Part shown: piece by piece, positions 10,197 to 21,400 of the stretch
Position numbering within the stretch: the stretch's first letter is position 1
Layout: every line of letters begins with the position of its first letter
Assembly (NCBI GenBank): GCA_025056455.1
Contig: JANWVY010000003.1
Coordinates: 368,675 to 432,674, forward strand
Reading direction: 5' to 3'
DNA from: Bryobacteraceae bacterium
GTDB lineage: Bacteria > Acidobacteriota > Terriglobia > Bryobacterales > Bryobacteraceae
Length of the DNA stretch: 64,000 nt
Notes under the pieces: generated by a model
The model's input: the letters and a program-made list of their open reading frames with translations, nothing else
Told to the model about the DNA's origin: nothing
Databases searched by the model: none
Made by a program: the position numbers and the translations under genes

Positions 10197-10205
10197 CGCG
10201 GAACG

Positions 10206-10976
10206 ATGAAAGGCACGCTTCTGGGAGAAGTGATCGCGGAATTTTTAGGCACGATGGTGCTGATTCTGTTTGGTGCGGGCGTTGTCGCCATGACCCTGCT
10301 GTTTGGAACAGGAGTTCCAGGCGAGGTGATTAAAGGCGGCTATACAAACGTGACGCTCGCCTGGGGACTTGGTGTGGTGATGGGGATTTACACGGCGGGC
10401 AAAGTGAGCGGCGCACATCTGAATCCAGCTGTGACGCTAGCGCTTGCTGTTTTCCGGGGATTTCCCTGGCAAAAAATTGTGCCCTATGTAGCCGCGCAAA
10501 CTGCGGGCGCGTTCTTTGCGGCGGCGCTCGTATTTCTCGTCTACCGGCCTGCTTTTCTGCGGTTTGATCCCCTGCTGGAGCGCACGGCGGGGGTTTTTAC
10601 GACTTTTCCGGCCTTTCCAGATCTTCCCTTCACGGGATTTTTGGATCAGGTGATCGGAACGGCCCTACTTCTGTTTCTGATTTTCGCGATTACGGATGAA
10701 CGGAACCAAGCGGTGGGCGCGCTGGGCCCGGTTTTAATCGGGCTGGTGGTGGTCGGCATTGGGATGAGTTTTGGCGCGCTGCATGGCTATGCAATCAATC
10801 CGGCGCGGGACTTTGGCCCGCGGTTGTTTACGGTGGTGGCAGGGTTCAAAAATAATGGCCTGACGGATGGGACGGGAGTTTTTCTAACGCCCATTGCGGG
10901 TCCGCTCATTGGGGGGTTGATGGGAGCCGCGCTCTATGATTTCGCGGTGCGTCCTTATTTGAACAAGGGGGGTTAG
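10206..10976 (+). CDS. glpF: MIP-family glycerol/aquaglyceroporin channel
   Basis: This is a 256-aa channel with six membrane helices and two half-helix NPA motifs: HLNPAVTLALAV (about residue 73) and YAINPARDFGPR (about residue 198). The Asp after the second NPA-Arg (NPARD), and the long third extracellular loop, are features of glycerol facilitators rather than strict water channels. No glycerol kinase or glycerol-3-phosphate gene is adjacent. The start is supported by the family N-terminus (GEVIAEFLGTMVLILFGAG). Confidence 0.9.
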   Translation: MKGTLLGEVIAEFLGTMVLILFGAGVVAMTLLFGTGVPGEVIKGGYTNVTLAWGLGVVMGIYTAGKVSGAHLNPAVTLALAVFRGFPWQKIVPYVAAQTAGAFFAAALVFLVYRPAFLRFDPLLERTAGVFTTFPAFPDLPFTGFLDQVIGTALLLFLIFAITDERNQAVGALGPVLIGLVVVGIGMSFGALHGYAINPARDFGPRLFTVVAGFKNNGLTDGTGVFLTPIAGPLIGGLMGAALYDFAVRPYLNKGG

Positions 10977-11054
10977 GGAGGTGCGGCGGGAAGCCGCGGT
11001 TGGAGGCCCCTAGAAAGTCGAATTTCTTTTCCCAGGTGGGAGCGAACCTCGAAT

Positions 11055-11071
11055 GCTTGCCAATGGCAAGC
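11055..11071. promoter_or_regulatory. perfect 7-bp inverted repeat upstream of aconitase
   Basis: GCTTGCC-AAT-GGCAAGC lies between the glpF-like gene and the aconitase gene. It has no following T-run, so it is not a convincing terminator. It could be an operator. The rest of the 230-bp gap shows only a TACAAT box at 11177-11182, 24 nt before the aconitase ATG. Confidence 0.3.
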
Positions 11072-11206
11072 CGTGGTGAGGGAGGCGTCAAAGAGCGGAG
11101 TTCTGGGCTGCGGCTAGACCGGGCAGGCAAAGACCCTCCCCCGAGGGTACGGTAAGTGCGGAAAACAAGCTCGGGCTACAATGGAGATCGTCCCTCCAAA
11201 AACATC

Positions 11207-13879
11207 ATGAGCAAAATCGACAGTTTCCAATCCGCCTCCTGGCTGCGCGTGGGCTCGCGCCAATACCGGATCTTCCGCCTTGATGCAGTGGAAAAAGCTG
11301 GCGTAGGTAAAATCGCCCGGCTTCCCTACTCCATCCGCGTTCTTTTGGAAAATTTGCTGCGCTCAGAAGACAGCGTCACGGTGAAAAAGACGGATATCGA
11401 GTATGTCGCTGCGTGGGACACCACGCGGGCGGCGCAAGACATCAACTTCCGTCCGGCGCGGATCCTCATGCAGGATTTTACGGGGGTTCCCGCAGTGGTG
11501 GATTTAGCGGCGATGCGCGATGCGCTGGCAAAGATGGGGGCCGATCCGAAGCTGGCCAATCCGCTCATCCCGGCGGATCTGGTGATCGATCACAGTGTAC
11601 AGGTGGACCGGTTTGGCACCAAGGATGCGTTTGATGTGAACGTGCTGTTGGAGTACCAGCGCAACCACGAGCGGTATTCGCTTTTGCGCTGGGCACAAAA
11701 GGCATTCCGGAATTTTCGCGTCGTGCCGCCGGGCACGGGCATCGTGCACCAAGTGAATCTGGAGTATCTGGCGCAAGTGGTTTTTCGCGAGGAAGTGGAA
11801 GGCGTGACGCTGGCCTATCCGGACACGTTGCTCGGGACGGATTCACACACCACGATGATCAATGGCTTGGGCGTAGTGGGTTGGGGCGTTGGCGGGATTG
11901 AAGCCGAGGCCTGCATGCTCGGCCAGCCGATTACGATGCTGCTGCCGGCAGTGGTGGGATTCAAGTTGTACGGCAAGCCGGCTGCCGGTGTCACGGCTAC
12001 CGACGTGGTATTGACGGTGACCCAGATGCTGCGCAAGAAAGGCGTGGTGGGGAAGTTTGTCGAGTTCTACGGTCCGGGGGTGAAGGCCCTGAGCCTGGCC
12101 GACCGCGCGACGATCGCCAACATGGCGCCGGAGTACGGAGCAACGATTGGCTTTTTCCCAGTGGATGAGGCGTCCCTGGACTACCTCCGGTTAACCAACC
12201 GTCCGGCGGAGCTGATCGACTTGGTCGAAGCCTACACGCGAGAACAGGGTTTGTTTTTGACGAACGATTCAGCCGAGCCCGTTTACAGCGACACGATTGA
12301 ACTCGATCTGGGCTCGGTGGTCGCCTCGCTGGCGGGACCCAAGCGTCCCCAGGACCGGATTGATCTGCCGAAGGTCAAGCAGAATTTTCTTGAGGCGTAT
12401 GGTGGGAGTCTGAAGTCAGCCCCGTTGGATGGCGAAGAGCTGCGGGATGGAGCCGTGGTGATTGCCGCAATTACCTCGTGCACGAATACTTCGAACCCTT
12501 CGGTGATGCTCGCAGCTGGATTGCTGGCGCAGAAGGCGCTGGCCAAGGGGCTGCAAGTGAAGCCCTGGGTGAAGACGTCGCTTGCGCCAGGCTCGAAGGT
12601 AGTGATGGATTATTTCGCTGAGGCTGGCGTGCTGGATGCGATGGAATCCCTCGGTTTCCACTTGGTCGGCTACGGATGCACGACCTGCATCGGTAACAGC
12701 GGCCCGCTTCCCGAGGCTGTGGCCAAGGCGGTGACAGAGGGCAAGCTCACGGTGGCGGCCGTGCTAAGCGGCAACCGGAACTTTGAGGGCCGGGTGAATC
12801 CGCTGGTTAAGGCGAATTATTTGGCCTCACCGCCCTTGGTGGTGGCCTATGCGATTGCGGGGCGCATCGATATCGATCTTCAAAACGAGCCACTCGGGAT
12901 GGGATCCGACGGCTTGCCGGTCTATCTTCGCGACATCTGGCCATCCGATGAAGAAATTCAGCAAGTAATCGAGCGTGCGGTGAAGCGCGAGATGTTCGCC
13001 TATCAGTACGGCAAGGTGTTTGAAGGCGATCCGCAATGGAGGGCGATTGAGGTTGCGGAAGGGGATTTGTTCCAGTGGGACGAGAAGTCAACCTACATCC
13101 GGCGTCCTCCCTACTTTGACGAGATGGTGGATCCGGAAACAAGCGTTCAAGACCTGACCGGGTTGCGGGTGTTGGCCTCGCTTGGGGATTCGATTACAAC
13201 CGACCACATCTCGCCAGCGGGCAACATTGCAAAAGACAGCGCTGCGGCCAAGTATTTGCTGGCTCACGGCGTGGCGCCGCAGGATTTTAACCAGTACGGA
13301 GCGCGGCGTGGCAATCACGAGGTCATGATGCGGGGCACGCTAGCCAACATCCGGCTCAAGAATCTTTTGCTGGGAGGCCAAGAGGGTCCCTGGACCATCC
13401 ACCAGCCAAGCGGCGAGAAGATGTTCATCTACGACGCCGCCATGCGGTATAAGAGCGAAGGGGTGGGCCAGCTGATTCTGGCCGGAAAAGAGTACGGCTC
13501 GGGCAGCTCGCGAGATTGGGCTGCAAAGGGGGTGCAACTTCTGGGGGTGAAAGCGGTGATTGCCGAAACGTTTGAGCGGATTCACCGGTCGAATTTGGTT
13601 GGCATGGGCGTCTTGCCGCTAGAGTTCCTGCCCGGAGAATCGCGCGAGTCGCTTGGCCTAACTGGTTTTGAGACTTACTCCATTGAGGGGCTGGCGGAGG
13701 CGATTGCCTCGAGGCGCCGCGCACGGGTGACCGCAGTGGCGGCAAACGGGGAAACGAAGACCTTTGAAGTGGTGGTCCGCATCGATACTTCGATGGAGGC
13801 GGAGTATTACCGCAACGGCGGCATTCTGCCCTACGTGTTGAGGCAGCTGGCCGCAAAGTCGGTCCCGGCAGTGCGCTAA
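11207..13879 (+). CDS. acnA: aconitate hydratase (AcnA/IRP1 type)
   Basis: This 890-aa enzyme isomerises citrate and isocitrate in the TCA cycle through a [4Fe-4S] cluster. The three cluster cysteines are visible: Cys425 in TSCTNTSNPSVM, and Cys491 and Cys494 in GYGCTTCIGNSGPL. The swivel-domain motif GKEYGSGSSRDWAAKG is near residue 765. The length matches AcnA. The ATG at 11207 is chosen over the in-frame upstream codon at 11156 because SFQSASWLRVGSRQYRIFRL follows at the usual distance. It is a single gene with no other TCA genes beside it. Confidence 0.97.
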   Translation: MSKIDSFQSASWLRVGSRQYRIFRLDAVEKAGVGKIARLPYSIRVLLENLLRSEDSVTVKKTDIEYVAAWDTTRAAQDINFRPARILMQDFTGVPAVVDLAAMRDALAKMGADPKLANPLIPADLVIDHSVQVDRFGTKDAFDVNVLLEYQRNHERYSLLRWAQKAFRNFRVVPPGTGIVHQVNLEYLAQVVFREEVEGVTLAYPDTLLGTDSHTTMINGLGVVGWGVGGIEAEACMLGQPITMLLPAVVGFKLYGKPAAGVTATDVVLTVTQMLRKKGVVGKFVEFYGPGVKALSLADRATIANMAPEYGATIGFFPVDEASLDYLRLTNRPAELIDLVEAYTREQGLFLTNDSAEPVYSDTIELDLGSVVASLAGPKRPQDRIDLPKVKQNFLEAYGGSLKSAPLDGEELRDGAVVIAAITSCTNTSNPSVMLAAGLLAQKALAKGLQVKPWVKTSLAPGSKVVMDYFAEAGVLDAMESLGFHLVGYGCTTCIGNSGPLPEAVAKAVTEGKLTVAAVLSGNRNFEGRVNPLVKANYLASPPLVVAYAIAGRIDIDLQNEPLGMGSDGLPVYLRDIWPSDEEIQQVIERAVKREMFAYQYGKVFEGDPQWRAIEVAEGDLFQWDEKSTYIRRPPYFDEMVDPETSVQDLTGLRVLASLGDSITTDHISPAGNIAKDSAAAKYLLAHGVAPQDFNQYGARRGNHEVMMRGTLANIRLKNLLLGGQEGPWTIHQPSGEKMFIYDAAMRYKSEGVGQLILAGKEYGSGSSRDWAAKGVQLLGVKAVIAETFERIHRSNLVGMGVLPLEFLPGESRESLGLTGFETYSIEGLAEAIASRRRARVTAVAANGETKTFEVVVRIDTSMEAEYYRNGGILPYVLRQLAAKSVPAVR

Positions 13880-14002
13880 CGCCAAGGTTGGGGCCGAAGA
13901 GGAACGGCCGTCCGTGTCATTCCTCGGGGCGTAGCAATCTGAACTGGCCATTCTAGTGACTGGTAAACTAGGAGAAGAACGTCTCAACCTAGGTCACCCC
14001 GC

Positions 14003-15157
14003 ATGCCAGGCCGGTTTTACTTCGATCACAACGCAACCACTCCGCTTGCCGGGGAAGTGCTCGAGGCGTTTGTGTCGGCTCTGCGCGAGACGCCTGGCAA
14101 CGCCTCAAGCATTCACCAGTTCGGGCAAAACGCGCGGCAAAAGCTGGAACAAGCCAGGCGGCAAGTTGCCAACTTGTTGCATGCGCAAGCCAAAGAGATT
14201 GTCCTGGTGAGCGGAGGAACTGAGGCGAACAACCTGGCGCTGCTTGGAAGTGTTCAACCGGGCGATCACGTCATCACCACGGCCATTGAACATCCAGCGG
14301 TATTAAATCCCTGCACGCGGCTCCAAGAGCTAGGCGTTGAAGTTACGATTGTGCGGCCCCGAAGCGATGGTCTTGTGGAGCCGGAAGAGATTCGCCGGGC
14401 CTTGCGAAAGAATACGGCTTTCATCAGCGTGATGCACGCCAACAATGAAACGGGTGTCATTCAACCGGTCGAGGAAATTTCTGCGATTGCGCACAGCGCG
14501 GGAGCGCGGATGCATGTCGATGGGGTGCAAGCAGCGGGTAAGATTACGGTGGACGTGCAGGCCCTTGGCGTCGACCTGTATTCCGTGAGCGCGCACAAGC
14601 TGTATGCACCCAAGGGAATTGGCGCCTTGTATGTGCGCCAGGGAGTGAGTTTACGCGCTCAAATGTTTGGGGGGCGGCAGGAGCGCGGGCGGCGTGCGGG
14701 AACGGAGAATGTGCCGGCAGCGGTGGCCTTTGGCGTAGCGGCGCAATGGGCGGTTGAGCATGGCCCCCAGGAGTCGGCGCGAGTCGCCAGGTTGCGCGAC
14801 CGGCTGGAGGAAAAAATTTTCGCCCTTGTGCCGGGTGTGGAGCGCAATGGCCAGGCGCGCAACCGGTTGCCGAACACGACCAATTTGCGTTTTCAGGGGA
14901 TCAGCGGCGAGGCCATGGTGATTGCGTTGGACTTGCGTGGTTTTGCGGTCTCGAGCGGGTCGGCCTGTTCAAGCGGCTCGGTTGAGCCATCGCACGTGCT
15001 GCTGGCCATGGGACTGACGGCGGATGAGGCGCGTTCGAGCGTGCGGATCTCGCTCGGCCGCGACAATCAAGAACCGGAAGTCGACGCGCTGGCGGAAGCC
15101 GTTGCGGAATGTGCAGCCCACCTGCGCCGCGTTTCTCCGGTTTACTGCCATGCCTGA
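14003..15157 (+). CDS. cysteine desulfurase (NifS/IscS family)
   Basis: This 384-aa PLP enzyme removes sulfur from cysteine to form a protein persulfide. The N-terminal FDHNATTPL motif, the PLP lysine Lys199 in [15 protein letters not shown], and the persulfide cysteine Cys322 in [18 protein letters not shown] are all present. The gene overlaps mnmA by 8 nt. This arrangement suggests that the sulfur is delivered to MnmA for 2-thiolation of tRNA wobble uridines, although supply to Fe-S cluster assembly cannot be excluded; no IscU or Suf scaffold is in the window. Confidence 0.94.
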   Translation: MPGRFYFDHNATTPLAGEVLEAFVSALRETPGNASSIHQFGQNARQKLEQARRQVANLLHAQAKEIVLVSGGTEANNLALLGSVQPGDHVITTAIEHPAVLNPCTRLQELGVEVTIVRPRSDGLVEPEEIRRALRKNTAFISVMHANNETGVIQPVEEISAIAHSAGARMHVDGVQAAGKITVDVQALGVDLYSVSAHKLYAPKGIGALYVRQGVSLRAQMFGGRQERGRRAGTENVPAAVAFGVAAQWAVEHGPQESARVARLRDRLEEKIFALVPGVERNGQARNRLPNTTNLRFQGISGEAMVIALDLRGFAVSSGSACSSGSVEPSHVLLAMGLTADEARSSVRISLGRDNQEPEVDALAEAVAECAAHLRRVSPVYCHA

Positions 15158-16268
15158 CGCCGCCACAAACAAGCCGGTGGCAGTGGCGATGTCGGGGGGC
15201 GTGGATAGCTCCACAGTAGCGGCCTTGCTCCACCACCAGGGTCTTCCTATCGTCGGCATGACGATGCAGCTGTGGAACCAGCGGCGGTTACCGCAACTTA
15301 CGGGCGACGGTGCAGTTGGACGTTGCTGCTCGCTGGACGATGTTTATGATGCGCGGCAGGTGGCTGAGACGCTGGGTATTCCCTTCTATGTAGTCAATTT
15401 TGAGCAGCGTTTTGAGGAGCAGGTGGTGAAGCCTTTTGTAGAGGAGTATCTGCGAGGGCGGACGCCGATTCCCTGCACGCTGTGCAACAACTTTGTCAAG
15501 TTTGACGAATTTCTCCGGCTCGCAGACGGGCTGGGGGCCGAAAAAGTCGCTACCGGGCATTATGCGCGTATCCGATTTGATGCCGCTTCTGGCCGCTATC
15601 AATTGCTGACCGGCCGCGATGCGTCCAAGGACCAGAGCTATTTTCTTTGGGGACTCACTCAGGCGCAGCTAGCGCGGACGATGTTCCCGATTGGCGATTT
15701 GACCAAGAGCGAGGTGCGCCAGCTTGCGCGTACGCTGGGTGTTTCGGTGGCTGACAAGCAAGACAGCCAGGAGATTTGCTTCGTGCCAAATGGCGACTAT
15801 GCAGCCTTCATTGATGCCTATTTCGCCGAGCAGGGGATTCCGCGGCAAGCAACGCGGGGCGACATCGTTGACCGGCAGGGGCGTAAACTGGGCGAGCACC
15901 ACGGCGTGCACCATTTCACCATTGGCCAGCGCAAAGGGATCGGCGTGGCCCGGCCCGAGCCGCTGTATGTGATCGAAACGCGGCCTCAGCAACAGCTTGT
16001 GATTGTGGGGAGCAACGAAGACTTGTTTCGGGGAGAGCTGGTGGCGCAAGACTTTAACTACGTTTCGATCGCTTCCCTAGAAAAGCCGTTGCGGGCGCGG
16101 GTGAAAATTCGGAACAAGCATGAGGCCGCCTCTGCCACGCTGCATCCCACCTCGGATCCTCGCACCGTGCGCATTGTTTTTGATGAGCCGCAGCGCGCCG
16201 TGACGCCGGGCCAGGCGGCTGTTTGCTACGATGGCGAGCTTGTGCTCGGCGGCGGCTGGATTGCCTGA
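15150..16268 (+). CDS. mnmA: tRNA-specific 2-thiouridylase
   Basis: This 372-aa ATP-dependent enzyme installs 2-thiouridine at position 34 of tRNAs for Lys, Glu and Gln. The PP-loop AMSGGVDSS is at residues about 12-20. The two catalytic cysteines are Cys112 (LCNNFVKF) and Cys210 ([12 protein letters not shown]). GHYARI and KDQSYFLW are also typical. The start at 15150 overlaps the last 8 nt of the cysteine desulfurase gene; longer in-frame upstream sequence only reads through that gene. Translational coupling with its likely sulfur donor is inferred. Confidence 0.96.
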   Translation: MPDAATNKPVAVAMSGGVDSSTVAALLHHQGLPIVGMTMQLWNQRRLPQLTGDGAVGRCCSLDDVYDARQVAETLGIPFYVVNFEQRFEEQVVKPFVEEYLRGRTPIPCTLCNNFVKFDEFLRLADGLGAEKVATGHYARIRFDAASGRYQLLTGRDASKDQSYFLWGLTQAQLARTMFPIGDLTKSEVRQLARTLGVSVADKQDSQEICFVPNGDYAAFIDAYFAEQGIPRQATRGDIVDRQGRKLGEHHGVHHFTIGQRKGIGVARPEPLYVIETRPQQQLVIVGSNEDLFRGELVAQDFNYVSIASLEKPLRARVKIRNKHEAASATLHPTSDPRTVRIVFDEPQRAVTPGQAAVCYDGELVLGGGWIA

Positions 16269-16315
16269 ACCGGCACACCCCGAAGCAATTTCCCGAACAA
16301 AAGGAGCGGAGAGAC

Positions 16316-17176
16316 TTGAAGGCGAGCATTGGCATTTTGGGAGGTAGTGGGCTTTATTCCATGCCCGGGTTTGAAGCGCAGCAAGAACTACGGCTCGAGA
16401 CACCCTGGGGCGAACCTTCGGATGCGTACGTGGTGGGGCGGCTTGCGGGACGGGAGGTCGCTTTCCTGGCCCGGCACGGGCGGGGGCACCGCTTGAACCC
16501 TTCGGAAATTAATTACCGCGCCAACATCTACGGAATGAAGCAGCTCGGCGTGAAGCACATCATTTCGCTGAGCGCCGTGGGATCGCTTCAACAGGAGCAC
16601 CGGCCGCTTGAATTCTTACTCCCGGATCAATTCTTCGACCGCACGATGGGACGGGCGGCGACATTTTTTGGCGAGGGTTGCGTGGCGCACATCAGTTTTG
16701 CCGAGCCGGTTTGCGGGGAGCTGGCCAAGCTCGTACATGAGGCTTGTCTGCGGGTGGGCGTTGCGGCCAAGCGAGGTGGCACGTACTTGTGTATGGAAGG
16801 TCCGGCCTTTTCCACCTTGGCTGAATCCAAGGTCTACCGAAGTTGGGGCATGGATGTGATTGGGATGACCAACCTCACGGAGGCGAAACTCGCGCGTGAG
16901 GCAGAGATCTGCTACGTGACTGTAGCCATGGTGACCGATTACGACTGCTGGCACCCGGAGCATGACGCGGTCACCGTCAACGACATCCTCGCCAATCTCA
17001 ACCAGAATGCGGAAAATGCGGCCAAGGTGGTACGCGAAGCAGTAGCGGCGATACCCGAAAACGTGGTGTGTAAGTGCCACTCAGCGCTAGCGCATGCGCT
17101 GATCACGGACCGGAAGGCAATTCCTGAAGCAACGAAAAAGAAGCTGGAGTTACTCATTGGCAAGTATCTCGCCTGA
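16316..17176 (+). CDS. mtnP: S-methyl-5'-thioadenosine phosphorylase
   Basis: This 286-aa enzyme phosphorolyses methylthioadenosine to adenine and methylthioribose-1-phosphate in methionine salvage. Motifs include ILGGSGLY near the N-terminus, RHGRGHRLNPSEINYRANIY, ISLSAVGSL, and the MTAP-type MTNLTEAKLAREAEICY followed by DYDCWH. The ATDYDCW-like ending favours MTAP over purine nucleoside phosphorylase. The start is a TTG at 16316 with AAGGAG 9 nt upstream, better than any alternative. It lies 47 nt after mnmA, and its 3' end is overlapped by the next gene. Confidence 0.92.
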   Translation: MKASIGILGGSGLYSMPGFEAQQELRLETPWGEPSDAYVVGRLAGREVAFLARHGRGHRLNPSEINYRANIYGMKQLGVKHIISLSAVGSLQQEHRPLEFLLPDQFFDRTMGRAATFFGEGCVAHISFAEPVCGELAKLVHEACLRVGVAAKRGGTYLCMEGPAFSTLAESKVYRSWGMDVIGMTNLTEAKLAREAEICYVTVAMVTDYDCWHPEHDAVTVNDILANLNQNAENAAKVVREAVAAIPENVVCKCHSALAHALITDRKAIPEATKKKLELLIGKYLA

Positions 17177-18386
17177 AGAGCTCGCCACGGAATTGCTCCA
17201 CCAGTGTTTGCGCGGAGAAAACTACTCATCTGAGTTGTTGCGGACTCTCGTGAGCCTGGCGCAAAGCCCGAACCTGGTGGAAGCGCAGAGGGCAAGCAGC
17301 GCGCTGTTTGGGATTGTGGCCGAAGGTTTAGCCGACCAGTTTGAGCCCCGGCTGTGCGATAGCTACGCTGCAATGTTTTCGGAGGTTCTCGCTTGGGCCC
17401 TCGCGGATTTTGAATCGAGCCAGTTGCGAGCGCGTTACCAACGCGTGCGGCAGCCACGCCGGTTTTCAGGGCGCGGGGATTCCATCCGGGAAATCTTTGT
17501 GCTGTCGCGCGTCACGCTGGGAGCAGACATCGCGGTTACAAGCTTGTGCCTGGCGGCGATGAAACAAAGGTTTCCGGGCGCGCGGCTACATTTCGTTGGA
17601 CCTCGAAAGAACTATGAGCTGTTTGAGGGAGACCGGGAGATCGCGCACGCACCGCTTTGCTACCGAAGGCAAGGCACTTTGCTCGAACGCTTGTCTAGCT
17701 TTTTCGAGCTGAAGGCGCTCGTGGATCGGGCCGGCGTGCTGGTGGTGGATCCGGATAGCCGGCTGACCCAACTCGGTTTGCTGCCAATCTGCGCCGAAGA
17801 GAACTACTTCTTCTTTGAATCCCGCGGCTATGGGGGGCAGGGACACGAAAATTTGTCACAGTTGACGGGGCGGTGGCTTGAGGAAACGTTTTCGGTTGGC
17901 AGGATCCAGGCATTTTTAGCACCTGCTGAATCGCTTCCGCCAGCAGATATCACAGTGAGCCTAGGAGTTGGGGAAAATCCAGCCAAGCGCATTGAGGATC
18001 CGTTCGAGCGGCGGCTCCTCGAACATCTGGCGGGAAAAAGGCGCTCGATTCTGATTGATCGCGGCGGCAGCCCGGAGGAAGCCGCGCGAGTCAACCGCGC
18101 CATCGATGGCTTGCCTCAAATTCGCGCCTGGAGCGGCGCGTTTGCTCCGTTTGCCGGGGCCGTCGCTCGTTCGAAGCTATACGTGGGCTACGACTCAGCG
18201 GGCCAGCATGTGGCCGCAGCAAGCGGTACACCGCTTCTTACGGTGTTTGCAGGATACCCATGCCAGCGAATGTTCGAGCGCTGGCAACCGCACGGGCCGG
18301 GTCCCAAACGTGTCTTGCAAGTATCCAATCCCGACCCGGCGGTGACCTACGAGGCAGCGGCGCGCGCCATCGATGAACTCTTGTGA
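17157..18386 (+). CDS. glycosyltransferase family 9-like protein
   Basis: This is a 409-aa soluble protein. The C-terminal half has a heptosyltransferase-like (GT9) fold signature: GYDSAGQHVAAASGTPLLTV with a following RWQPHG, resembling the sugar-nucleotide-binding site of GT9 enzymes (usually GxDTGxxHLAAAxGxP). The N-terminal about 100 residues are helical and unlike classical heptosyltransferases. A TTG at 17157 starts the frame and overlaps mtnP by 20 nt, so translation is probably coupled. The acceptor is unknown; a role in surface glycan synthesis is inferred. Confidence 0.6.
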   Translation: MASISPEELATELLHQCLRGENYSSELLRTLVSLAQSPNLVEAQRASSALFGIVAEGLADQFEPRLCDSYAAMFSEVLAWALADFESSQLRARYQRVRQPRRFSGRGDSIREIFVLSRVTLGADIAVTSLCLAAMKQRFPGARLHFVGPRKNYELFEGDREIAHAPLCYRRQGTLLERLSSFFELKALVDRAGVLVVDPDSRLTQLGLLPICAEENYFFFESRGYGGQGHENLSQLTGRWLEETFSVGRIQAFLAPAESLPPADITVSLGVGENPAKRIEDPFERRLLEHLAGKRRSILIDRGGSPEEAARVNRAIDGLPQIRAWSGAFAPFAGAVARSKLYVGYDSAGQHVAAASGTPLLTVFAGYPCQRMFERWQPHGPGPKRVLQVSNPDPAVTYEAAARAIDELL

Positions 18387-18402
18387 GCAGGCGGCGCCGC
18401 GT

Positions 18403-21400
18403 TCAGAAGGAAAGCTTCAGCGCGAGCTGGATCACCCGCCAGCTTTCGCCGTTCTGGTTGACGCTCGCCGAGCTAGCGGTCGATAGAGTGACGCAGCAGG
18501 CCTGACCGAACAATCCGGAAGTGATTGCCGGGGAGCCGACACTGGCGTCGCGGGGGTTGCGGAAGTTTGGATGGTTGAGAGCGTTGAACAGTTCGGTTCG
18601 GAAAACCAAGCGAACACGCTCGCTGATTTGGAAGCCCTTGGAGATGCCCGCATCGAGATTCCAGTAGCTCGGGCCTTGGAAAACGTTTCGTCCGATGCCC
18701 AAGCCACCGGGCTCCGGCAGCACGAAATCATTGGTGTCGGCGAAGAAGACCGGGCCAACGACACCAGGACGGCTTTGGAGCCGAGCTTTGGGCAGCGGGG
18801 CGCCAGGACGCAGAGCAGCACGGGACTGGGCCGTGGAGTTGTGCGAGAGAACACCGGAACGCACGGTGAAAGGTTCTCCCGATTGATAGGTGTAGATGCC
18901 GTTGATACTCCATCCGCCGACGACAAGGTTGAGCGCGCGGTTGGCGTTGCCAAGCAGCGCCTTACCCCGGCCGAAAGGCAATTCGTAAATGCCGGTGATG
19001 TTGACCACGTGGCGTTGATCGAAATCCGAGCGTGCGCGTTCGTTTCGATAGTTGCGGCCATCGGCAGGAGTCCGGGCGTTGGTGGTCGTCAGGCCGCCAC
19101 CGACGGTGGCGAGAACGGGATCGATGGAGAGCACGTCGATCGATTTTCCAAGCGTGTAAGCACCGTTCAGAAGAAGGCCGGCACGGTCAAAGCGCTTGCG
19201 CAGGGTGAGCTGGGCCGCGTGGTAGTTGGAATCGGCTCCATTATCAATCATGAGGATCTGGGCGAATTGCGGGTTGGGGCGGAAGCCGGCCGCAAGGGTC
19301 GCTTGCTCGAGTCTTCCGGCCATGTTGCCAGCCGCGTTCTGGCCGAGATCGGTGACGGAAGCAGCGCTGTTGGCGAAGGCTGAGGTCATGACACCGCGCT
19401 GGATCAAAGGTACTGGTGACGCACCGGGACAAGCGTTTCCGTTAGGGAGCGTGCCATCTGGTCGACAACCGCCTCCAAGGGCCAGGTTGCGCTGCATAGC
19501 GAGGAACGAGGGCAAGATGCCATCCGGACTGATCTGGTTGGCATCCCAGGAGCGGAACAAGCGAATGCCCCGGCGGCCGACATATCCCACGCTCAGCACA
19601 TAGGAGCCGGGCAGCTCGCGCTGGATGGTGAAGTTCCACATATGCACCGTAGGCATTTTCAAGTTTTGATCGAAGACGCGAGCGGGGGGCGCATTGGCGG
19701 AGACTTGTGCTGGCGGGGTGAGGAAGGAAGAAGGTTTCACGTTCGGCGGGTTCATTTCGTTGGGGAACCCAGCTCCGAGGCGAATGTCCGGCACGGGCTG
19801 GCAGCCTGGGGTGGTCACGAGCGCGCCACCAGCGCCAGAGAACTGAGAGCTGCAACGGAAGGTCTGGCCAGGAACGGCAGCGGCTACGCTGGTGACCTGG
19901 AAGGTGTTGAGGGCATCAAAAGCAATGCCGTAGCCGGCGCGAATCACCATTTTAGAGGCTTTGCCGGGGGCCCAGGTCACACCGAGACGGGGAGCCAGGG
20001 CCGTGGTGTTGAAGTTCTGAAACCAGCGCTTAGCAGGTACAAACGTCACCGGGCCTTCCCGGCCATCGATCGATTTGTTTGGCACATAGACCCGCCCGCC
20101 GGCTTCCGTTGGAGGCGTATTCAACTCCCAGCGCAGCCCAAGGCTCAGGGTGACGTTGCGCCGGACTTTCCACTCGTCTTGCGCATAGAAATGAAATTGT
20201 TTGGTGCGCTGCCCTTGCGCCCAGAGCGTCACCTTGTCGCCGGAGCGGAAGGGGAGGAAAGTGTCTGAACGAAGATCTCCCATAAAGACTTGGGTCAAGC
20301 CGGCCGGAATGCCGAGCAGGTCGTTCACCATGCCTTGCAGGCGGTTTAAATCCACCGCCGAAATACCCGGGGTCGTGGCGGAAACTTGGGCCGGAAAATT
20401 GAAGCCGACCGGCGGCCGCACGGTGCGAGACAGCGAGATTGAGGGTGTCAGGCTGGTGCCGCCGACATCTCCGCGCTGGTCATTGTGTTGGTAAAAACGC
20501 ATACTTGCGCCGAAGCGTAGAACATGTTTTCCGGTCAGGAAACTGAGATTTTCGTTGATCTGCGGCGTGGTGACGGTGCGCGCCGTACGCGGGTTGGCCG
20601 TATAGTCGACGTCGGAGTTGTTGAAGGTGAAACGGGGGGTGTTAGGGAACAAGGGGTTCGCTTCGCCTTGCGTGAAAAGGAACCGCCAACGGGAAAAGCC
20701 CAAGGTAAGCTCGTTTACCAGGCGCGGCGAGAGCACGCTGCGAACGCCAATTGCTAAATTTCGCGCTGGTCGGAAAACTTCGCCGCGCGGCGGAAAACCC
20801 GGAATCACGACCGGCCTGCCATTTAAGGGATCGCCGCCGAGAGTGTCTTGATCGGCGTGGAGGTAACGGCCAAAAACCGAGTGCTTCGAGTTGATGGTGT
20901 GGTCGATGCGGAACATCCAATGGGGCCCGCGTACACGCACGGGAGTATTCCACTGGTAAATGCCAGTATTCAATCCGTCGCCAGCGTTATAACTATTGGG
21001 GGCAGGATACCTGCCGAGCACAGCTTTCACGGCGGAGTCCATTCCAATCCTCAACGGGTCATTGGCAAAAACGTTGTAACTAGCTACGCAGTTGCTATCG
21101 CCGGGTCCCGTGCAATTGCGAATGCCCGGGGCGAGGTTGCCGGTGGCGGGATCGACCAGTAAGGGAGAATTCTGGGTAATGCGCTGTCCGTTGATGAAAA
21201 GCGGATTGAGTGGGTCAACGACGAAGTAACGGAAGATGCCAGATAGGGCGGTGGGAGTGTAGAGGTCGACCGATTCGCCGAAGGCTTTGTCGACGGGATC
21301 GGCGAAATTGACTTTTTGCCCTTGCCAGCTGCCGAAGAAGAAAGTTCTGTTTTTGCGGATGGGACCGCCGAGTTCAAAGCCATACTGGTTGAGCTGGATC

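Noticed and set aside
11055..11071. GCTTGCC/GGCAAGC hairpin as a rho-independent terminator for the glycerol facilitator
   Set aside because: No T-run follows on either strand; kept only as a possible operator.
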